Shown here: positions 42,821-52,142 of the stretch, piece by piece | Layout of the letters: the number at the start of each line of letters is the position of its first letter | Numbering within the stretch: the first letter of the stretch is position 1 | Assembly (NCBI GenBank): GCA_027486345.1 | Contig: JAIXPH010000051.1 | Location: 1-64,000, forward strand | Direction of reading: 5' to 3' | Source: Paracoccaceae bacterium | Lineage (GTDB): Bacteria; Pseudomonadota; Alphaproteobacteria; Rhodobacterales; Rhodobacteraceae | DNA: 64,000 nucleotides | Program-made: the position numbers and the translations under genes | The notes under the pieces: model-generated | Seen by the model: the letters and a program-made list of their open reading frames with translations, nothing else | Database searches by the model: none | What the model was told of the DNA's origin: nothing

Positions 42821-43576
42821 TCACCTGCGCGGGATCGACAACCCGCCGTCCACCGGCACGATTGCCCCCGTCGCAAAATCCATGGCCCCCAGTGCCATCG
42901 GCACCACCACCCGCCCGATGTCGGCGGGCTGGCCCCATCGCCCCGCAGGCACAAGGCCGCCCGCGATGCGCGCTTCGTGACGGGCGCGGATCTCGTCGCT
43001 CATCTCTGTCTCGATCAGGCCGGGGCGCAGTTCGAAGACGCCGATCCCCTCGGGGGCGAGACGCACGGCGAAGGCCTCTGCCGCCATCGAGGCCGCCGCC
43101 TTGGAAATGCAGTAGTCGGCCCGGTCCACCGAGACCATGCCCGCAGAGACCGACGTGACGAAGATCAGCGCGCGATAGTCCGACGCGGGCCGCGCCAGCA
43201 TCCGCCGTGCCACCTCCTGGGCCAGAAAGAAGCTGCCGCGCAGGTTGATGTCCAGCACGAAGTCGAAATTCGCAGGCTCGATCGCCAGCATGTCGCCTGC
43301 GATCTTCGAGGGCACACCCGCGTTGGATACAAGGGTGGTGATCGGCCCGCAGGTGGATTCGATCTCGGCGATCAGGGGGGCGACTTTGGCCACCTCTTTC
43401 AGGTCGTGCTGGAAATAGCGCGCGCCGGGCAGGCGGGTCAGCGCGGCATGGATCGCGGGATGCGCCGGGCGGGTCTGACCGATCAGGGCGAGCGCGAAGC
43501 CAGCCGCGTGCAGCGCCTCGGCGACGCCAAGCCCCACGCCCTGATGCCCGCCGGTGATCACGGCCAGACGGGTCAT
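42821..43576 (-). CDS. SDR-family NAD(P)-dependent oxidoreductase
   Basis: This 251-residue protein has the classical short-chain dehydrogenase layout: T-G-G-H-Q-G-V-G cofactor motif at residues 8-15, an N-A-G strand, the catalytic Ser (V-T-S-V-S-A-G) and Y-x-x-x-K (Y-C-I-S-K), and the P-G-L-I-E-T-E-M loop. The ATG at 43576 is chosen because it places the Rossmann motif at the usual position; the frame is open further upstream but that extension is Arg/Pro-rich and unlike the family. It probably oxidises or reduces a sugar, polyol or hydroxy-acid intermediate of the pathway. Confidence 0.93.
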   Translation of the reverse strand: MTRLAVITGGHQGVGLGVAEALHAAGFALALIGQTRPAHPAIHAALTRLPGARYFQHDLKEVAKVAPLIAEIESTCGPITTLVSNAGVPSKIAGDMLAIEPANFDFVLDINLRGSFFLAQEVARRMLARPASDYRALIFVTSVSAGMVSVDRADYCISKAAASMAAEAFAVRLAPEGIGVFELRPGLIETEMSDEIRARHEARIAGGLVPAGRWGQPADIGRVVVPMALGAMDFATGAIVPVDGGLSIPRR

Positions 43577-43649
43577 GGCCGGGCCCTGCGGCCTGCGGGG
43601 CGCGGCGACAGGGCCATGCCGGATCGGCTGGGGAAAGGGGCGGGGCGCA

Positions 43650-44756
43650 TCAGGGGGCGATCCTCGTCTCCGTGGCCGGATCGAAGGCCACGGCCTTGTC
43701 CATGTTGACGGCAAAGTCAAAATCCTGACCGGCGGCGACCGAGGCATCGGCGCGCATCCGTGCAATCGCATCGCGCCCGCCAAGGGTCATGGTCACGAAG
43801 GTGTCGGCTCCGGCGGGTTCGGTGACGGTGACGCGGTTCCGCAGCGAAACGATGTTGCGGGATGTGCGATCCGCGCCTTCGGGGTCGGTGATCGCCTCGG
43901 GGCGGATGCCCAGCAGGATGTCGCGTCCGGCGGCAAGGTTGCCCTGCGACAGGCGCAAAAGCTGGGGTCGGCCCTCGCTGTCGGTGATCCGGGCGTGGAG
44001 GACACCGTGGTGCACTTCGACCCGCGCGGGAATGATGTTCATGGCGGGGCTGCCCATGAAGGTCGCCACATAGACCGACGCGGGGGTGTCGTAGATTTCC
44101 TTCGGGGTGCCCAGTTGCTGGACATGGCCCTTGTTCATCACCGCGATGCGGGTGGAGAGCGTCATCGCCTCGATCTGGTCATGGGTGACATAGACGATGG
44201 TGGTCTTCAGCTTCTGGTGCAGTTTCTTGATCTCGGTCCGCATGTCGACGCGCAGCTTTGCGTCAAGGTTCGACAGCGGCTCGTCGAACAGGAACACATC
44301 GGGGTTCCGCACCAGCGCCCGGCCCATGGCAACGCGCTGGCGCTGCCCGCCCGAAAGCTGGCCGGGTTTGCGGTCCAGAAGATGGTCGATCTGCAGAAGC
44401 TTCGCCACATCCGCCAGTGCGCGGTCGCGTTCGGGCTTCGGCACACCATGCATCTCCAGCCCAAAGGTCATGTTCTGGCCGACGGTCATGTTCGGGTAAA
44501 GCGCGTAGGACTGGAACACCATCGCGATGTTGCGCTTGCTGGGATGCACCCCGTTCACCACGCGGCCCTTGATGGCGATCTCGCCGCCCGTGATCCCCTC
44601 AAGCCCGGCGATCATGTTCAAAAGCGTGGACTTGCCGCAGCCTGACGGTCCGACGAGGACAAGGAACTCACCCTCCTGCACCGCGATATCAACGCTGTGC
44701 AGGACCTGCACGGTGCCGTAGGATTTGGTGACGTTGCGGATATCGAGAAAGGCCAT
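43650..44756 (-). CDS. ugpC: CUT1 sugar ABC transporter ATP-binding protein (UgpC/MalK type)
   Basis: The 368-residue ATPase shows Walker [10 protein letters not shown] (residues 36-44), Q-loop F-Q-S-Y-A-L-Y-P, signature L-S-G-G-Q, Walker [12 protein letters not shown] and the C-terminal OB-like MalK regulatory part with G-I-R-P-E. This length and the A-L-Y-P-N-M-T-V motif are typical of carbohydrate importers of the CUT1 class. The gene follows the second permease after a 98-base gap that carries two perfect palindromes. The symbol is a family label only; the substrate may not be glycerol-3-phosphate. Confidence 0.95.
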   Translation of the reverse strand: MAFLDIRNVTKSYGTVQVLHSVDIAVQEGEFLVLVGPSGCGKSTLLNMIAGLEGITGGEIAIKGRVVNGVHPSKRNIAMVFQSYALYPNMTVGQNMTFGLEMHGVPKPERDRALADVAKLLQIDHLLDRKPGQLSGGQRQRVAMGRALVRNPDVFLFDEPLSNLDAKLRVDMRTEIKKLHQKLKTTIVYVTHDQIEAMTLSTRIAVMNKGHVQQLGTPKEIYDTPASVYVATFMGSPAMNIIPARVEVHHGVLHARITDSEGRPQLLRLSQGNLAAGRDILLGIRPEAITDPEGADRTSRNIVSLRNRVTVTEPAGADTFVTMTLGGRDAIARMRADASVAAGQDFDFAVNMDKAVAFDPATETRIAP

Positions 44757-44783
44757 GTGTCACCCCAAGACGGTCGGTTGGAA

Positions 44784-44831
44784 GCCAAGAATTTTCGAAA
44801 ATTCTTGGCAAAATTCTTCGAAGAATTTTGC
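44784..44831. repeat. pair of perfect palindromes between permease and ATPase genes
   Basis: Bases 44784-44809 form a 26-base perfect palindrome (arm GCCAAGAATTTTC) and 44808-44831 a 24-base one (arm GCAAAATTCTTC); they share the two bases GC. In the transcript each would fold into a 10-11 bp hairpin with a UCGA loop. They are AT-rich in a GC-rich genome. The same design occurs at 46662-46707. They probably act as mRNA processing or stability elements or as attenuators inside the operon. Confidence 0.9.
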
Positions 44832-44854
44832 GGTCACGCCGCGGATCGCCGCGC

Positions 44855-45745
44855 TCATCCCTTCACGCTCCCCGCCATCAAACCGCGCACGAAGTAGCGG
44901 CCCGCGACGATGTAGACGAACAGGGTGGGCAGGGCGGCAAGGATCGCCCCAGCGAAATGGACGTTGTATTCCTTCACCCCCGTCGAGGATTGGACGAGGT
45001 TGTTCAGCGCCACCGTCATGGGCTGTGACGTCCCGCCGAAGGAGGCCCCGAACAGGAAGTCGTTCCAGATGTTGGTGAACTGCCAGATGACCGACACCAC
45101 CGCGATAGGGCCTGAGACGGGCAGCAGGATGCGCCAGAAGATCTGGAAGAACCCCGCCCCGTCGATCTGCGCCGCGCGCACCAGTTCCGTGGGGAAGGCG
45201 GCGTAGTAGTTGCGGAAGTAGAGCGTGGTGAAGCCGATCCCGTAGACCACATGCACAAGGATCAGCCCCGGCACCGACCCCGCCAGCCCCAGCGTGCCCA
45301 GCACCACGGCCATCGGGATCAGGACGATCTGGAACGGGATGAAGCAGGAAAACAGCATCAGCCCGAAGACCCAGGTATCCCCCCGGAACCGCCATTTCGT
45401 CAGCACATAGCCGTTCAGCGCGCCGACGATGGTGGAGATGGCCACGGCGGGCGCGACCATCAGGATCGAATTCAGGAAGTAGGGCTTCAACCCCGTCGGC
45501 TCCACCCCGATCTGTGCGGTGGACCAGGCAGACCGCCATGGCTCCAGCGTCCAGACCTCGGGCAGGGCCATCATGTTGCCGCCCGTGATCTCGGCCAGTG
45601 GCTTCACCGAGTTGATGCCCATGACGTAGAGCGGGAGCAGGTAGAACAACGCGAAGAGGAGCAGGAGCAGGTAGATCAGCGCCCGCGTGACGCGGCCCGT
45701 GCTGACAGCGGTGTCCTGAGTGACGCCATGGGATTGGGCGGCCAT
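44855..45745 (-). CDS. carbohydrate ABC transporter permease (CUT1, MalG type)
   Basis: The 296-residue protein has six hydrophobic segments and the EAA-type loop V-R-A-A-Q-I-D-G-A-G-F-F-Q-I-F-W-R-I-L-L-P near residue 190, which docks on the ATPase. The N-terminal tail plus six helices matches the MalG/UgpE class. The ATG at 45745 overlaps the stop of the preceding permease gene (TGATG), implying coupled translation of the two permeases. Confidence 0.95.
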   Translation of the reverse strand: MAAQSHGVTQDTAVSTGRVTRALIYLLLLLFALFYLLPLYVMGINSVKPLAEITGGNMMALPEVWTLEPWRSAWSTAQIGVEPTGLKPYFLNSILMVAPAVAISTIVGALNGYVLTKWRFRGDTWVFGLMLFSCFIPFQIVLIPMAVVLGTLGLAGSVPGLILVHVVYGIGFTTLYFRNYYAAFPTELVRAAQIDGAGFFQIFWRILLPVSGPIAVVSVIWQFTNIWNDFLFGASFGGTSQPMTVALNNLVQSSTGVKEYNVHFAGAILAALPTLFVYIVAGRYFVRGLMAGSVKG

Positions 45746-46638
45746 CACGCCTTCTCCTTCAGTTCGGCGTAAAGATAGGGGACCATGATCGCGGCGATGG
45801 TCATCAGCATGATCACGGCGGATGAGGCCCCGATCCCCATCTGATTGCGGGTGAAGGTGTAGGAATACATGAAGGTCGCGGGCATCTCGGTCGCCCGGCC
45901 CGGGCCCCCGCCCGTCAGCGCCACCACGAGGTCATAGGACTTGATCGCAAGGTGGCTCAGGATCACGAAGGCCGACAGGAAGGCGGGGCGCAAAAGCGGG
46001 ATGACGATCCGCCGGTAAAGCTGCCAGTTCGACGCGCCGTCGATCTGCGCGGCCTTCAGGATCTCGTTGTCGATGCCGCGCAGCCCGGCCAGGAACATCG
46101 CCATCACAAAGCCGGAGGTCTGCCAGACCGCGGCGATGACGATGGTGTAGATCGCCATGTCGCCATCTTTGATCCAGGTGAAGGAAAAGGACTCCCACCC
46201 CCAGAGGTGCATCACCTTCTCCAGCCCGATGCCGGGGTCGAGAAACCATTTCCACGCCGTCCCCGTAACGATGAAGGACAGCGCCATGGGATAGAGGTAG
46301 ATGGGGCGCAGCACCCCTTCGCCCCGGATCTTCTGGTCGAGAAAGATCGCCAGCATCAGCCCCACCGCCGTGCAGATGACGATGTAGAGCGTGGCAAAGA
46401 TGGCGATGTTGACGATCGCCGTGTTCCAGGCGGGCAGCGCCCAGAGCTTTGCGTAATTCTCCCAGCCCACCCATTTGAAGTTGGGCAGCATCTTCGATCC
46501 GGTGAAGGACAGCACCACCGTGAAGGCGATGAAGCCATAGACGAACAGCACCGTCACCGCAAAGGACGGGGCCAGCACCAGCTTGGGCAGCCAGTCCTGC
46601 AATCTTGTGCGGAAATCGGGCGCGGTGGATGCGGTCAT
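45745..46638 (-). CDS. carbohydrate ABC transporter permease (CUT1, MalF/UgpA type)
   Basis: The ATG at 46638, with GGGAGG a few bases upstream, gives 297 residues with six membrane segments. The EAA loop reads L-K-A-A-Q-I-D-G-A-S-N-W-Q-L-Y-R-R-I-V-I-P-L. It is the first-permease partner of the importer, lies 104 bases after the binding-protein gene, and that gap carries a pair of palindromes. The L-T-G-G-G-P segment before the last helices is usual for this class. Confidence 0.95.
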   Translation of the reverse strand: MTASTAPDFRTRLQDWLPKLVLAPSFAVTVLFVYGFIAFTVVLSFTGSKMLPNFKWVGWENYAKLWALPAWNTAIVNIAIFATLYIVICTAVGLMLAIFLDQKIRGEGVLRPIYLYPMALSFIVTGTAWKWFLDPGIGLEKVMHLWGWESFSFTWIKDGDMAIYTIVIAAVWQTSGFVMAMFLAGLRGIDNEILKAAQIDGASNWQLYRRIVIPLLRPAFLSAFVILSHLAIKSYDLVVALTGGGPGRATEMPATFMYSYTFTRNQMGIGASSAVIMLMTIAAIMVPYLYAELKEKA

Positions 46639-46661
46639 GGCGGGGCCTCCCAGCCGGGTGA

Positions 46662-46707
46662 GCAAAAGTTTTCGAAAACTTTTGCAAATTCCTTCGAAGG
46701 AATTTGC
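46662..46707. repeat. pair of perfect palindromes between binding-protein and permease genes
   Basis: Bases 46662-46685 (arm GCAAAAGTTTTC) and 46684-46707 (arm GCAAATTCCTTC) are both 24-base perfect palindromes that overlap by GC. The layout is the same as at 44784-44831: a TTTTCGAAAA-centred unit next to a CTTCGAAG-centred unit. Placed right after the binding-protein gene, the hairpins could protect its mRNA 3' end and so give the usual excess of binding protein over permease. Confidence 0.9.
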
Positions 46708-46742
46708 GGGGGACGACGCGGACGCCGCCCCCTGTCGTCAGG

Positions 46743-47996
46743 TCACTGCGCCGCGGCGACTGCTTCGGCCAGCGCCGCTGCCGCCGCCTTGCCATCGGCA
46801 TATTCGCCGTTGAAGGCCGCCGTGATCACGTCATAGGTCGCGTTCTTGACCGACGCCGGGGCGGCATGGCCATGCGCCATCGACCCGAACAGCGTGCCGG
46901 CGGTCGAGGCTTCGGCCAGATCGGCCATGCCCTTCTTGCCGCAATCGTCGAAGGCCTCGTTCGACACGTCGGTCCGCGCCGGAACCGAGCCCTTCACCAC
47001 GTTGAAGGCCGACTGGAAGGCCGGGTCCATGATCGCCTTGGCCATGTTGACCTGCGCTTCCTGCGCTGCAGGGTCGGTCTGGTTGAACATGGCGAACTGG
47101 TCGGAGTTGAAGGTGACCGCGCCTTGGGTGCCGGGGAAGCGAATGCAGACGAAATCGGTGCCCGGCACCTTGCCCGCCTTCAGGAATTCTCCCTTGGCCC
47201 AGTCGCCCATCATCTGCATCCCGGCCTCGCCGTTGATCACCATCGCCGAGGCGAGGTTCCAGTCGCGGCCCGAGAAGTTGTCGTCCACATAGGAGCGCAG
47301 CTTGATCAGGTGGTCAAAGGCGGTCGCCATCTGTTCGCCCCCCAGTGCGGCGGGGTCCAAATCAACGAAGGCCTTCTGGTAGAAGTCGCCGCCCATCGAC
47401 AGGACGATCCCGTCAAAGACAGTGGCTTCCTGCCAGGGCTGGCCCCCATGGGCGAGAGGGGTGATCCCGTTCTCCTTCATCTTGTCCAGCACGGCGACCA
47501 ACTCGTCCCAGGTCGTCGGCGCGGGCAGGCCGGTCGCGTCCAGCGCGGCCTTGTTGATCCAGACCCAGTTGGTCGAATGGACGTTGACCGGGGCCGCCAC
47601 CCATTTGCCGTCATAGGTCGAGAACTTCTGCAAAGCCGCCGGAACCACCTTGTCCCAGCCTTCGGCCTGCGCCGTGGCGGTCAGGTCGGCCAAGGCGCCC
47701 TCGGCCGCCCAGTCCTGAATGTCAAAGCCCAGCATCTGCACGGCGGTGGGCGAGTCGCCCGCCGTGACGCGGGCGCGCAGCGCGGTCATCGCCGCCTCGC
47801 CGCCGCCGCCCGCCACCGGCATGTCCACCCAGCCGGTGCCGCCGCCCGCCAGATTGTCCTTGAGCACGTTCAGCGCCGCCGCCTCGCCGCCGCTGGTCCA
47901 CCAATGCAGCACCTCCACATCCGTGGCCCGTGCAAAGCCCGTCGTCAGTGCCAGAACCGCCGCAGCAGTCATGGTCTTCCCGAAAATTCCACGCAT
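46743..47996 (-). CDS. extracellular sugar-binding protein of the ABC importer
   Basis: The 417-residue protein has a cleavable signal peptide (basic start, hydrophobic core, probable cut after A-R-A near residue 24) and a family 1 solute-binding fold: [12 protein letters not shown] at the mature N-terminus, [10 protein letters not shown] in the middle. This subgroup includes the glucose/mannose-type binding proteins of Proteobacteria. GGGAGG precedes the ATG. It acts in the periplasm and is transcribed just before the permeases. A neutral sugar or polyol is the likely ligand, but this is not certain. Confidence 0.93.
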   Translation of the reverse strand: MRGIFGKTMTAAAVLALTTGFARATDVEVLHWWTSGGEAAALNVLKDNLAGGGTGWVDMPVAGGGGEAAMTALRARVTAGDSPTAVQMLGFDIQDWAAEGALADLTATAQAEGWDKVVPAALQKFSTYDGKWVAAPVNVHSTNWVWINKAALDATGLPAPTTWDELVAVLDKMKENGITPLAHGGQPWQEATVFDGIVLSMGGDFYQKAFVDLDPAALGGEQMATAFDHLIKLRSYVDDNFSGRDWNLASAMVINGEAGMQMMGDWAKGEFLKAGKVPGTDFVCIRFPGTQGAVTFNSDQFAMFNQTDPAAQEAQVNMAKAIMDPAFQSAFNVVKGSVPARTDVSNEAFDDCGKKGMADLAEASTAGTLFGSMAHGHAAPASVKNATYDVITAAFNGEYADGKAAAAALAEAVAAAQ

Positions 47997-48050
47997 CAGA
48001 TAGCCTCCCGTTGATTGCGTTTCATGCTTCCGTGACCTCTGACCACAGCG

Positions 48051-49568
48051 TCAGACCGTCTTCACCCAAGGTGCCCGCGTGCGGCCAACCCGCATCGCGA
48101 CGCTCTTCACCTCGAGGAACTCCTCCAGCCCGTAAGAGCCGATTTCCCGGCCAAGGCCGGATTGCTTCATTCCGCCGAAGGTCACTTCGGGGAAGCCGTC
48201 CATCCATGTGTTGGTCCAGATGGTGCCCGCCTGCACGCGGCGGGCGAAACTCAGGCAGGTGTGGACATTCTCGCTCCAGACTCCTGCGCTGAGGCCATAG
48301 GCGGCGTCATTGGCCAGCGCGATGGCCTCGTCCAGCGTGCGGAAGGTCAGGACCGACAGGACCGGGCCGAAGACCTCTTCCCGCGCGATGGCCATGTCCG
48401 CCGTGACCCCCGTCAGGACGGTGGGCGCGTAGAACTGTCCGCCCAGTCCGGGAATGGAGAGCGGGCCGCCGCCCAGGGTCACCCTGGCCCCCGCGGCCTT
48501 GGCGGCATGGACGAAGCCGTCGATCCGGGCGGCGTGTTCGGGCGTGACGATGGCCCCGACCTGCGTGTCGGGATGCAGGGGGTCGCCAAAGGCCACCTGT
48601 CCGGACAGCGCCACGACACGGGCGGTGAAGGCCTCTGCGATGTCCGCGTGCACGATGATCCGGCTGCCGGAGTTGCAGCATTCGCCCGCGTTGAACACCA
48701 TGCCGAAGGTCACGGCATCGGCGGCGCTGTCGAGGTCGGCATCCGGAAAGATCACCTGCGGGTTCTTGCCGCCCAGTTCCAGCGCGACTTTCTTGAGGCT
48801 CTTGCCCGCCTCGGCCGCAATCGCCCGCCCCACGGCGGAAGAGCCGGTGAAGGTCACCATGTCGACATCGGGGTGACTGACCATCCGTGCGCCCACCGGC
48901 TGGCCTTCGCCCAGAACGATGTTGGCCACCCCCTCCGGCAGCCCGGCCTGCATCAGCAAGTCCCCCAGCATCGCGGTGGTGGAGGGCGTCAACTCCGAAG
49001 GCTTGATCACGCAGGTGCACCCCGCCGCCAGCGCGAAGGGCAGCTTCTGGCTGAGAATCCAGATCGGGAAATTCCACGGCGTGATGATGGAGACCACGCC
49101 CCGGGGTTCCTTCAGCACCACCGCCAGCATGTCCGCGCCCAGACTGTTGTGGCTGTCGCCCTTGTGCGTGCGTGCCAGCGCCGCCGCATAGCGCCACAGG
49201 TCCGCCGACCCCGTCACCTCGCCGCGCGCCTGCGAGATCGGTTTGCCGGTCTCAAGACATTCCAGCAGCGCCATCTGCGTGGCATTGATCTCGATCAGAT
49301 CGGCCACCTTCAGCAGGATCGCGGCCCGCGCCTTTCCGGTCGTTGCGGCCCATCCGGCCAAGGCCGCGCGGGCGGCGGCGACGGCGGCATCGACCTCGGC
49401 GGTCCCGCCTTTGGCGGCGCGGCTGACCAGCGTCCCGTGCGCGGGCGAGAGGCGGTCCGTCACCGCGCCATCGGCGCTGTCACAGGTCCTGCCGCCAATC
49501 AGATGGCGGGCGTGGAAGGGGGCGGGCAGGGCCGTGGCCGTGGCGGGGATCAGGGTCATGTCGGTCAT
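48051..49568 (-). CDS. NAD(P)-dependent aldehyde dehydrogenase
   Basis: The 505-residue protein has the full ALDH set: I-T-P-W-N-F-P near residue 160, V-T-F-T-G-S-S-A-V-G cofactor loop, catalytic base in L-E-L-G-G-K-N-P, nucleophile Cys298 in G-E-C-C-N-S-G-S-R, and the E-E-V-F-G-P-V segment. It resembles betaine-aldehyde or 4-aminobutyraldehyde-type enzymes but no substrate can be named. It starts one base before the stop region of the enoyl-CoA hydratase gene, and the binding-protein gene follows after 54 bases. It could take the aldehyde formed by the GMC enzyme. Confidence 0.94.
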   Translation of the reverse strand: MTDMTLIPATATALPAPFHARHLIGGRTCDSADGAVTDRLSPAHGTLVSRAAKGGTAEVDAAVAAARAALAGWAATTGKARAAILLKVADLIEINATQMALLECLETGKPISQARGEVTGSADLWRYAAALARTHKGDSHNSLGADMLAVVLKEPRGVVSIITPWNFPIWILSQKLPFALAAGCTCVIKPSELTPSTTAMLGDLLMQAGLPEGVANIVLGEGQPVGARMVSHPDVDMVTFTGSSAVGRAIAAEAGKSLKKVALELGGKNPQVIFPDADLDSAADAVTFGMVFNAGECCNSGSRIIVHADIAEAFTARVVALSGQVAFGDPLHPDTQVGAIVTPEHAARIDGFVHAAKAAGARVTLGGGPLSIPGLGGQFYAPTVLTGVTADMAIAREEVFGPVLSVLTFRTLDEAIALANDAAYGLSAGVWSENVHTCLSFARRVQAGTIWTNTWMDGFPEVTFGGMKQSGLGREIGSYGLEEFLEVKSVAMRVGRTRAPWVKTV

Positions 49569-49569
49569 C

Positions 49570-50331
49570 TCAGGCGCCTTTGAAATCGGGTTTGCGCTTG
49601 GCGCGGAAGGACTCGACGCCCTCGGCCTTGTCGGCGCTCGCCGCCGTCATGCCCGAGGCGAGCGCTTCGATCAGGGCGGGGGCATCCTCGCCGCGACCGG
49701 CATGGATCATGTATTTCGCCACTTCCGTCGCCCGCGGAGAGGTCTCGGCCAGACGCGCCGCGATGGTCCACGCCGTTTCAAACGGCTGTTCGGACACCTC
49801 GGCGACAAAGCCCAGCGCCAGCGCCCGGTCGGCCGAGAGGCGGCGGCCGAACAGGGCCATTTCCTTGACCACCGGTTCAGGCAACAGCCGGGCAAGGCGC
49901 TGCGTCCCCGACCAGCCCGGCACGATGCCCACGCCGGTTTCCGGCAGGGCCAGCGTCGCCCCGGGTGCCATGACCCGGATATCGCAGGCCGCCGCCAGTT
50001 CCAGCCCGCCGCCGAAGGCATGGCCATGCAGCACCGCGATCGACGGACAGGCCAGCCGCGCCAGCCGGTCAAAGATCCGATGGCCGCCACGCACCCATGT
50101 CCGCGCGAACTCCGCCGGCGACAGACCGGCCCAGGCGTTGATGTCGGCGCCGGTGCAAAAGGCGCGATTGCCCGTGGCGGTCAGCAAAAGGCCGCGCGCG
50201 CCCTCCCGTTCCAGCGTGTCGAGATGCGCGGCCAGCGCCTCCAGCATCGCGACGGTCAGCGCGTTCAGCTTGGCGGGATTGTCCAGCCGCAATTCGGCCA
50301 GATCGCCATGGCGGATCAGGTGGACGGTCAT
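49570..50331 (-). CDS. enoyl-CoA hydratase/isomerase family protein
   Basis: The 253-residue crotonase-fold protein shows the oxyanion segments N-R-A-F-C-T-G-A-D-I and H-G-H-A-F-G-G-G-L-E-L and the L-P-E-T-G-V-G-I-V-P-G block, where Glu residues at the usual hydratase positions are present. The ATG at 50331 overlaps the stop of the CoA-transferase gene (ATGA), so the two are translationally coupled. With a CoA-transferase it forms a CoA-thioester branch of the pathway. Confidence 0.93.
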   Translation of the reverse strand: MTVHLIRHGDLAELRLDNPAKLNALTVAMLEALAAHLDTLEREGARGLLLTATGNRAFCTGADINAWAGLSPAEFARTWVRGGHRIFDRLARLACPSIAVLHGHAFGGGLELAAACDIRVMAPGATLALPETGVGIVPGWSGTQRLARLLPEPVVKEMALFGRRLSADRALALGFVAEVSEQPFETAWTIAARLAETSPRATEVAKYMIHAGRGEDAPALIEALASGMTAASADKAEGVESFRAKRKPDFKGA

Positions 50332-51899
50332 GGCTGCCACCCCATCGGGCCCTGCGACAGGATCGACAGCGGCAGGGTGATCGCAGCGGGGGCCAGCCTC
50401 ACCCGGCCTTGCGATGCCGCGACGATGTCGCGCGCCGGGTCGATGCCGGGCATGATCTCGGTCGCGACCAGCCCGTCCGGGGTCAGCCGGATCACGCAGC
50501 GTTCGGTGACATAGAGCACCTGCTGTCCCTGCGCGACGGCCCGCTTGCCCGAGAAGGTGACATGCTCCACCCGGTCCACCATCTTGGTGAACTTGCCGCC
50601 CTTGGTGACGGTGACGCCGGTTTCGGTCAGGGCGATCTCGGCCCCGGCCTCGAACCAGCCGGAGAAGACGATCTTGCGCGCATGGGAGGTGATGTCGACA
50701 AAGCCGCCGCAGCCCGCTGTCAGATAGGGCTTTTTCCCCAGTTTGGACACGTTGACGTTGCCCTCCGTGTCCACCTCCATGAAGGACAGGAACGCCATGT
50801 CGAAGCCGCCGCCCTGAAAATAGGTGAACTGGTTGGGCGAGGGCATGAAGGCATCCGCATTGCTGGCGCAGCCGAAGGCGAAGCCGGTCAGGGGCATGCC
50901 GCCCACCGCGCCCTGTTCGATGGCCCAGGTGACGGCCTGCGGTGCGCCTTCCTCCAGCAGGACATAGGGCACGAGGGCCGAGATACCGAAACCGAGGTTG
51001 GCCGTCATGCCCGCGCGCAGTTCCATCGCGGCGCGACGGGCGATGATCTTTTCGACCCCGTGGGGGGCAGGGGCGAAACTGTCCCAGGGTCGCATGATCT
51101 GGCCCGAGATCGCCGGATCATAAAGCGTCTCGCAGGTCTGCTTCTGGTCGGGGTCCAGAACGATCAGATCGACCAGATGGCCGGGCACCCGCACATCATG
51201 CGGCCGCAGGCTGCCGCGCGCGGTCACGCGCTTGACCTGCGCGATGACCAGACCGCCATGGTTGCGGACGGCAATCGCCTGATCGAGGCCGCCCAGATAG
51301 GCCCCTTCATGTTCATAGGTCAGGTTGCCATGCTCATCCGCCGTCGTGGCCCGCAGGATGCAGACATCGGGCACGATGTTGGGAAAGTGCAGCCATGTCT
51401 CGCCGCAGAAGGCCACCCGGGCGACGATGGGCGCGGCAAGGCCCCGCGCGTTCATCGCGCAGCCTTCGCGGATCGGATCGGCAAAGGTGTCCAGCCCGAC
51501 CTTGGTCAGGACACCGGGTTTGCGGGCCGCGACGTCGCGGTGCATGTCAAAGAGGATGCCCGAGGGCACGTTATAGGCGGCGACCCGGTTTTCGGTGATC
51601 ATCTGCCAGATCTCGGGCATCGGCAGGTTGGATGATCCCGACGGGTAAGAGCCCGCGATCACCCGCGCCAAGAGGCCGTCCTGCGCGATATGGTCCATGC
51701 CCTTGACGCCATACATGTCACCCGCCGCGATCGGATGGATCGAGGTGATGTCGCGCGGATGGCCTTCGGTGCGGAACCGCGCGCCGATGGCGGCAAGAAC
51801 CTTGTCGGGGCAGCCAAGGGCCGAAGAGGACGACACGGTGACCACCGCCCCGTCGGGAATACGCGATGCGGCCTCGGCCGGTGATACGAGTTTGCCCAT
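50328..51899 (-). CDS. acyl-CoA:acetate/3-ketoacid family CoA-transferase, fused subunits
   Basis: The ATG at 51899 gives 523 residues containing both halves of a family I CoA-transferase, as in YdiF/propionate CoA-transferase. The alpha part starts with V-S-P-A-E-A-A-S-R-I-P-D-G-A-V-V; the beta part has the E-Q-G-A-V-G-G-M-P motif with the likely catalytic Glu328. Such enzymes move CoA between carboxylates by a glutamyl-CoA intermediate. It is the first gene of the ten-gene operon, and the promoter at 51961-51989 lies about 60 bases upstream of the start. The frame runs further upstream but that extension crosses the promoter and looks non-coding. Confidence 0.92.
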   Translation of the reverse strand: MGKLVSPAEAASRIPDGAVVTVSSSSALGCPDKVLAAIGARFRTEGHPRDITSIHPIAAGDMYGVKGMDHIAQDGLLARVIAGSYPSGSSNLPMPEIWQMITENRVAAYNVPSGILFDMHRDVAARKPGVLTKVGLDTFADPIREGCAMNARGLAAPIVARVAFCGETWLHFPNIVPDVCILRATTADEHGNLTYEHEGAYLGGLDQAIAVRNHGGLVIAQVKRVTARGSLRPHDVRVPGHLVDLIVLDPDQKQTCETLYDPAISGQIMRPWDSFAPAPHGVEKIIARRAAMELRAGMTANLGFGISALVPYVLLEEGAPQAVTWAIEQGAVGGMPLTGFAFGCASNADAFMPSPNQFTYFQGGGFDMAFLSFMEVDTEGNVNVSKLGKKPYLTAGCGGFVDITSHARKIVFSGWFEAGAEIALTETGVTVTKGGKFTKMVDRVEHVTFSGKRAVAQGQQVLYVTERCVIRLTPDGLVATEIMPGIDPARDIVAASQGRVRLAPAAITLPLSILSQGPMGWQP

Positions 51900-51917
51900 C
51901 CTGGCCCTCACTGCCTG

Positions 51918-51933
51918 TCGCGGCTTGCCGCGA
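51918..51933. promoter_or_regulatory. leader hairpin upstream of the CoA-transferase gene
   Basis: TCGCGGC and GCCGCGA face each other across two bases. The hairpin would lie in the untranslated leader, about 20 bases before the start codon and just ahead of the ribosome binding site, so it could tune translation or mRNA stability. Confidence 0.5.
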
Positions 51934-51945
51934 TTCCCTCCGAGT

Positions 51946-51989
51946 CGGATCGTTCCAAATTGATTACTGGAACGTTCTATAGCTGTCAA
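51946..51989 (-). promoter_or_regulatory. sigma70-like promoter with two operator sites, CoA-transferase operon
   Basis: Read on the - strand: TTGACA (51989-51984), a 17-base spacer, TAATCA (51966-51961). The spacer holds TAGAACGTTCCA (51979-51968), a near-perfect 12-base palindrome with central CG, and a weaker copy TGGAACGATCCG (51957-51946) begins three bases after the -10. A protein bound here would block RNA polymerase. The same arrangement is found at 56246-56288. Confidence 0.75.
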
Positions 51990-52107
51990 CAGCGCGGCCT
52001 TTGGCCAAAATGCCGAATGGTGGTCGATCCTGCCCAATGGGGCGTGGACATGGGCGCGCAGGCCGCGCCGTGCGGCGCGGGCAGGTCGGGCGTCACCGCG
52101 TCTGAGT

Positions 52108-52140
52108 GGCACGGGCCGTCAGGGAAAACGGTGCCGTGCC
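52108..52140 (-). terminator. possible terminator hairpin after the sugar kinase gene
   Basis: GGCACGG (52108-52114) pairs with CCGTGCC (52134-52140), with a further CCGT/ACGG inner stem and an eight-base loop. It sits three bases after the kinase stop codon. No clear U-run follows on the - strand, so it may be a processing hairpin or a factor-dependent end. Confidence 0.4.
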
Positions 52141-52142
52141 GC

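Noticed and set aside
51900-52112. N-terminal extension of the CoA-transferase
   Set aside because: The frame is open but would cross the promoter and operators, and the extension is Arg/Ala-rich without family similarity.
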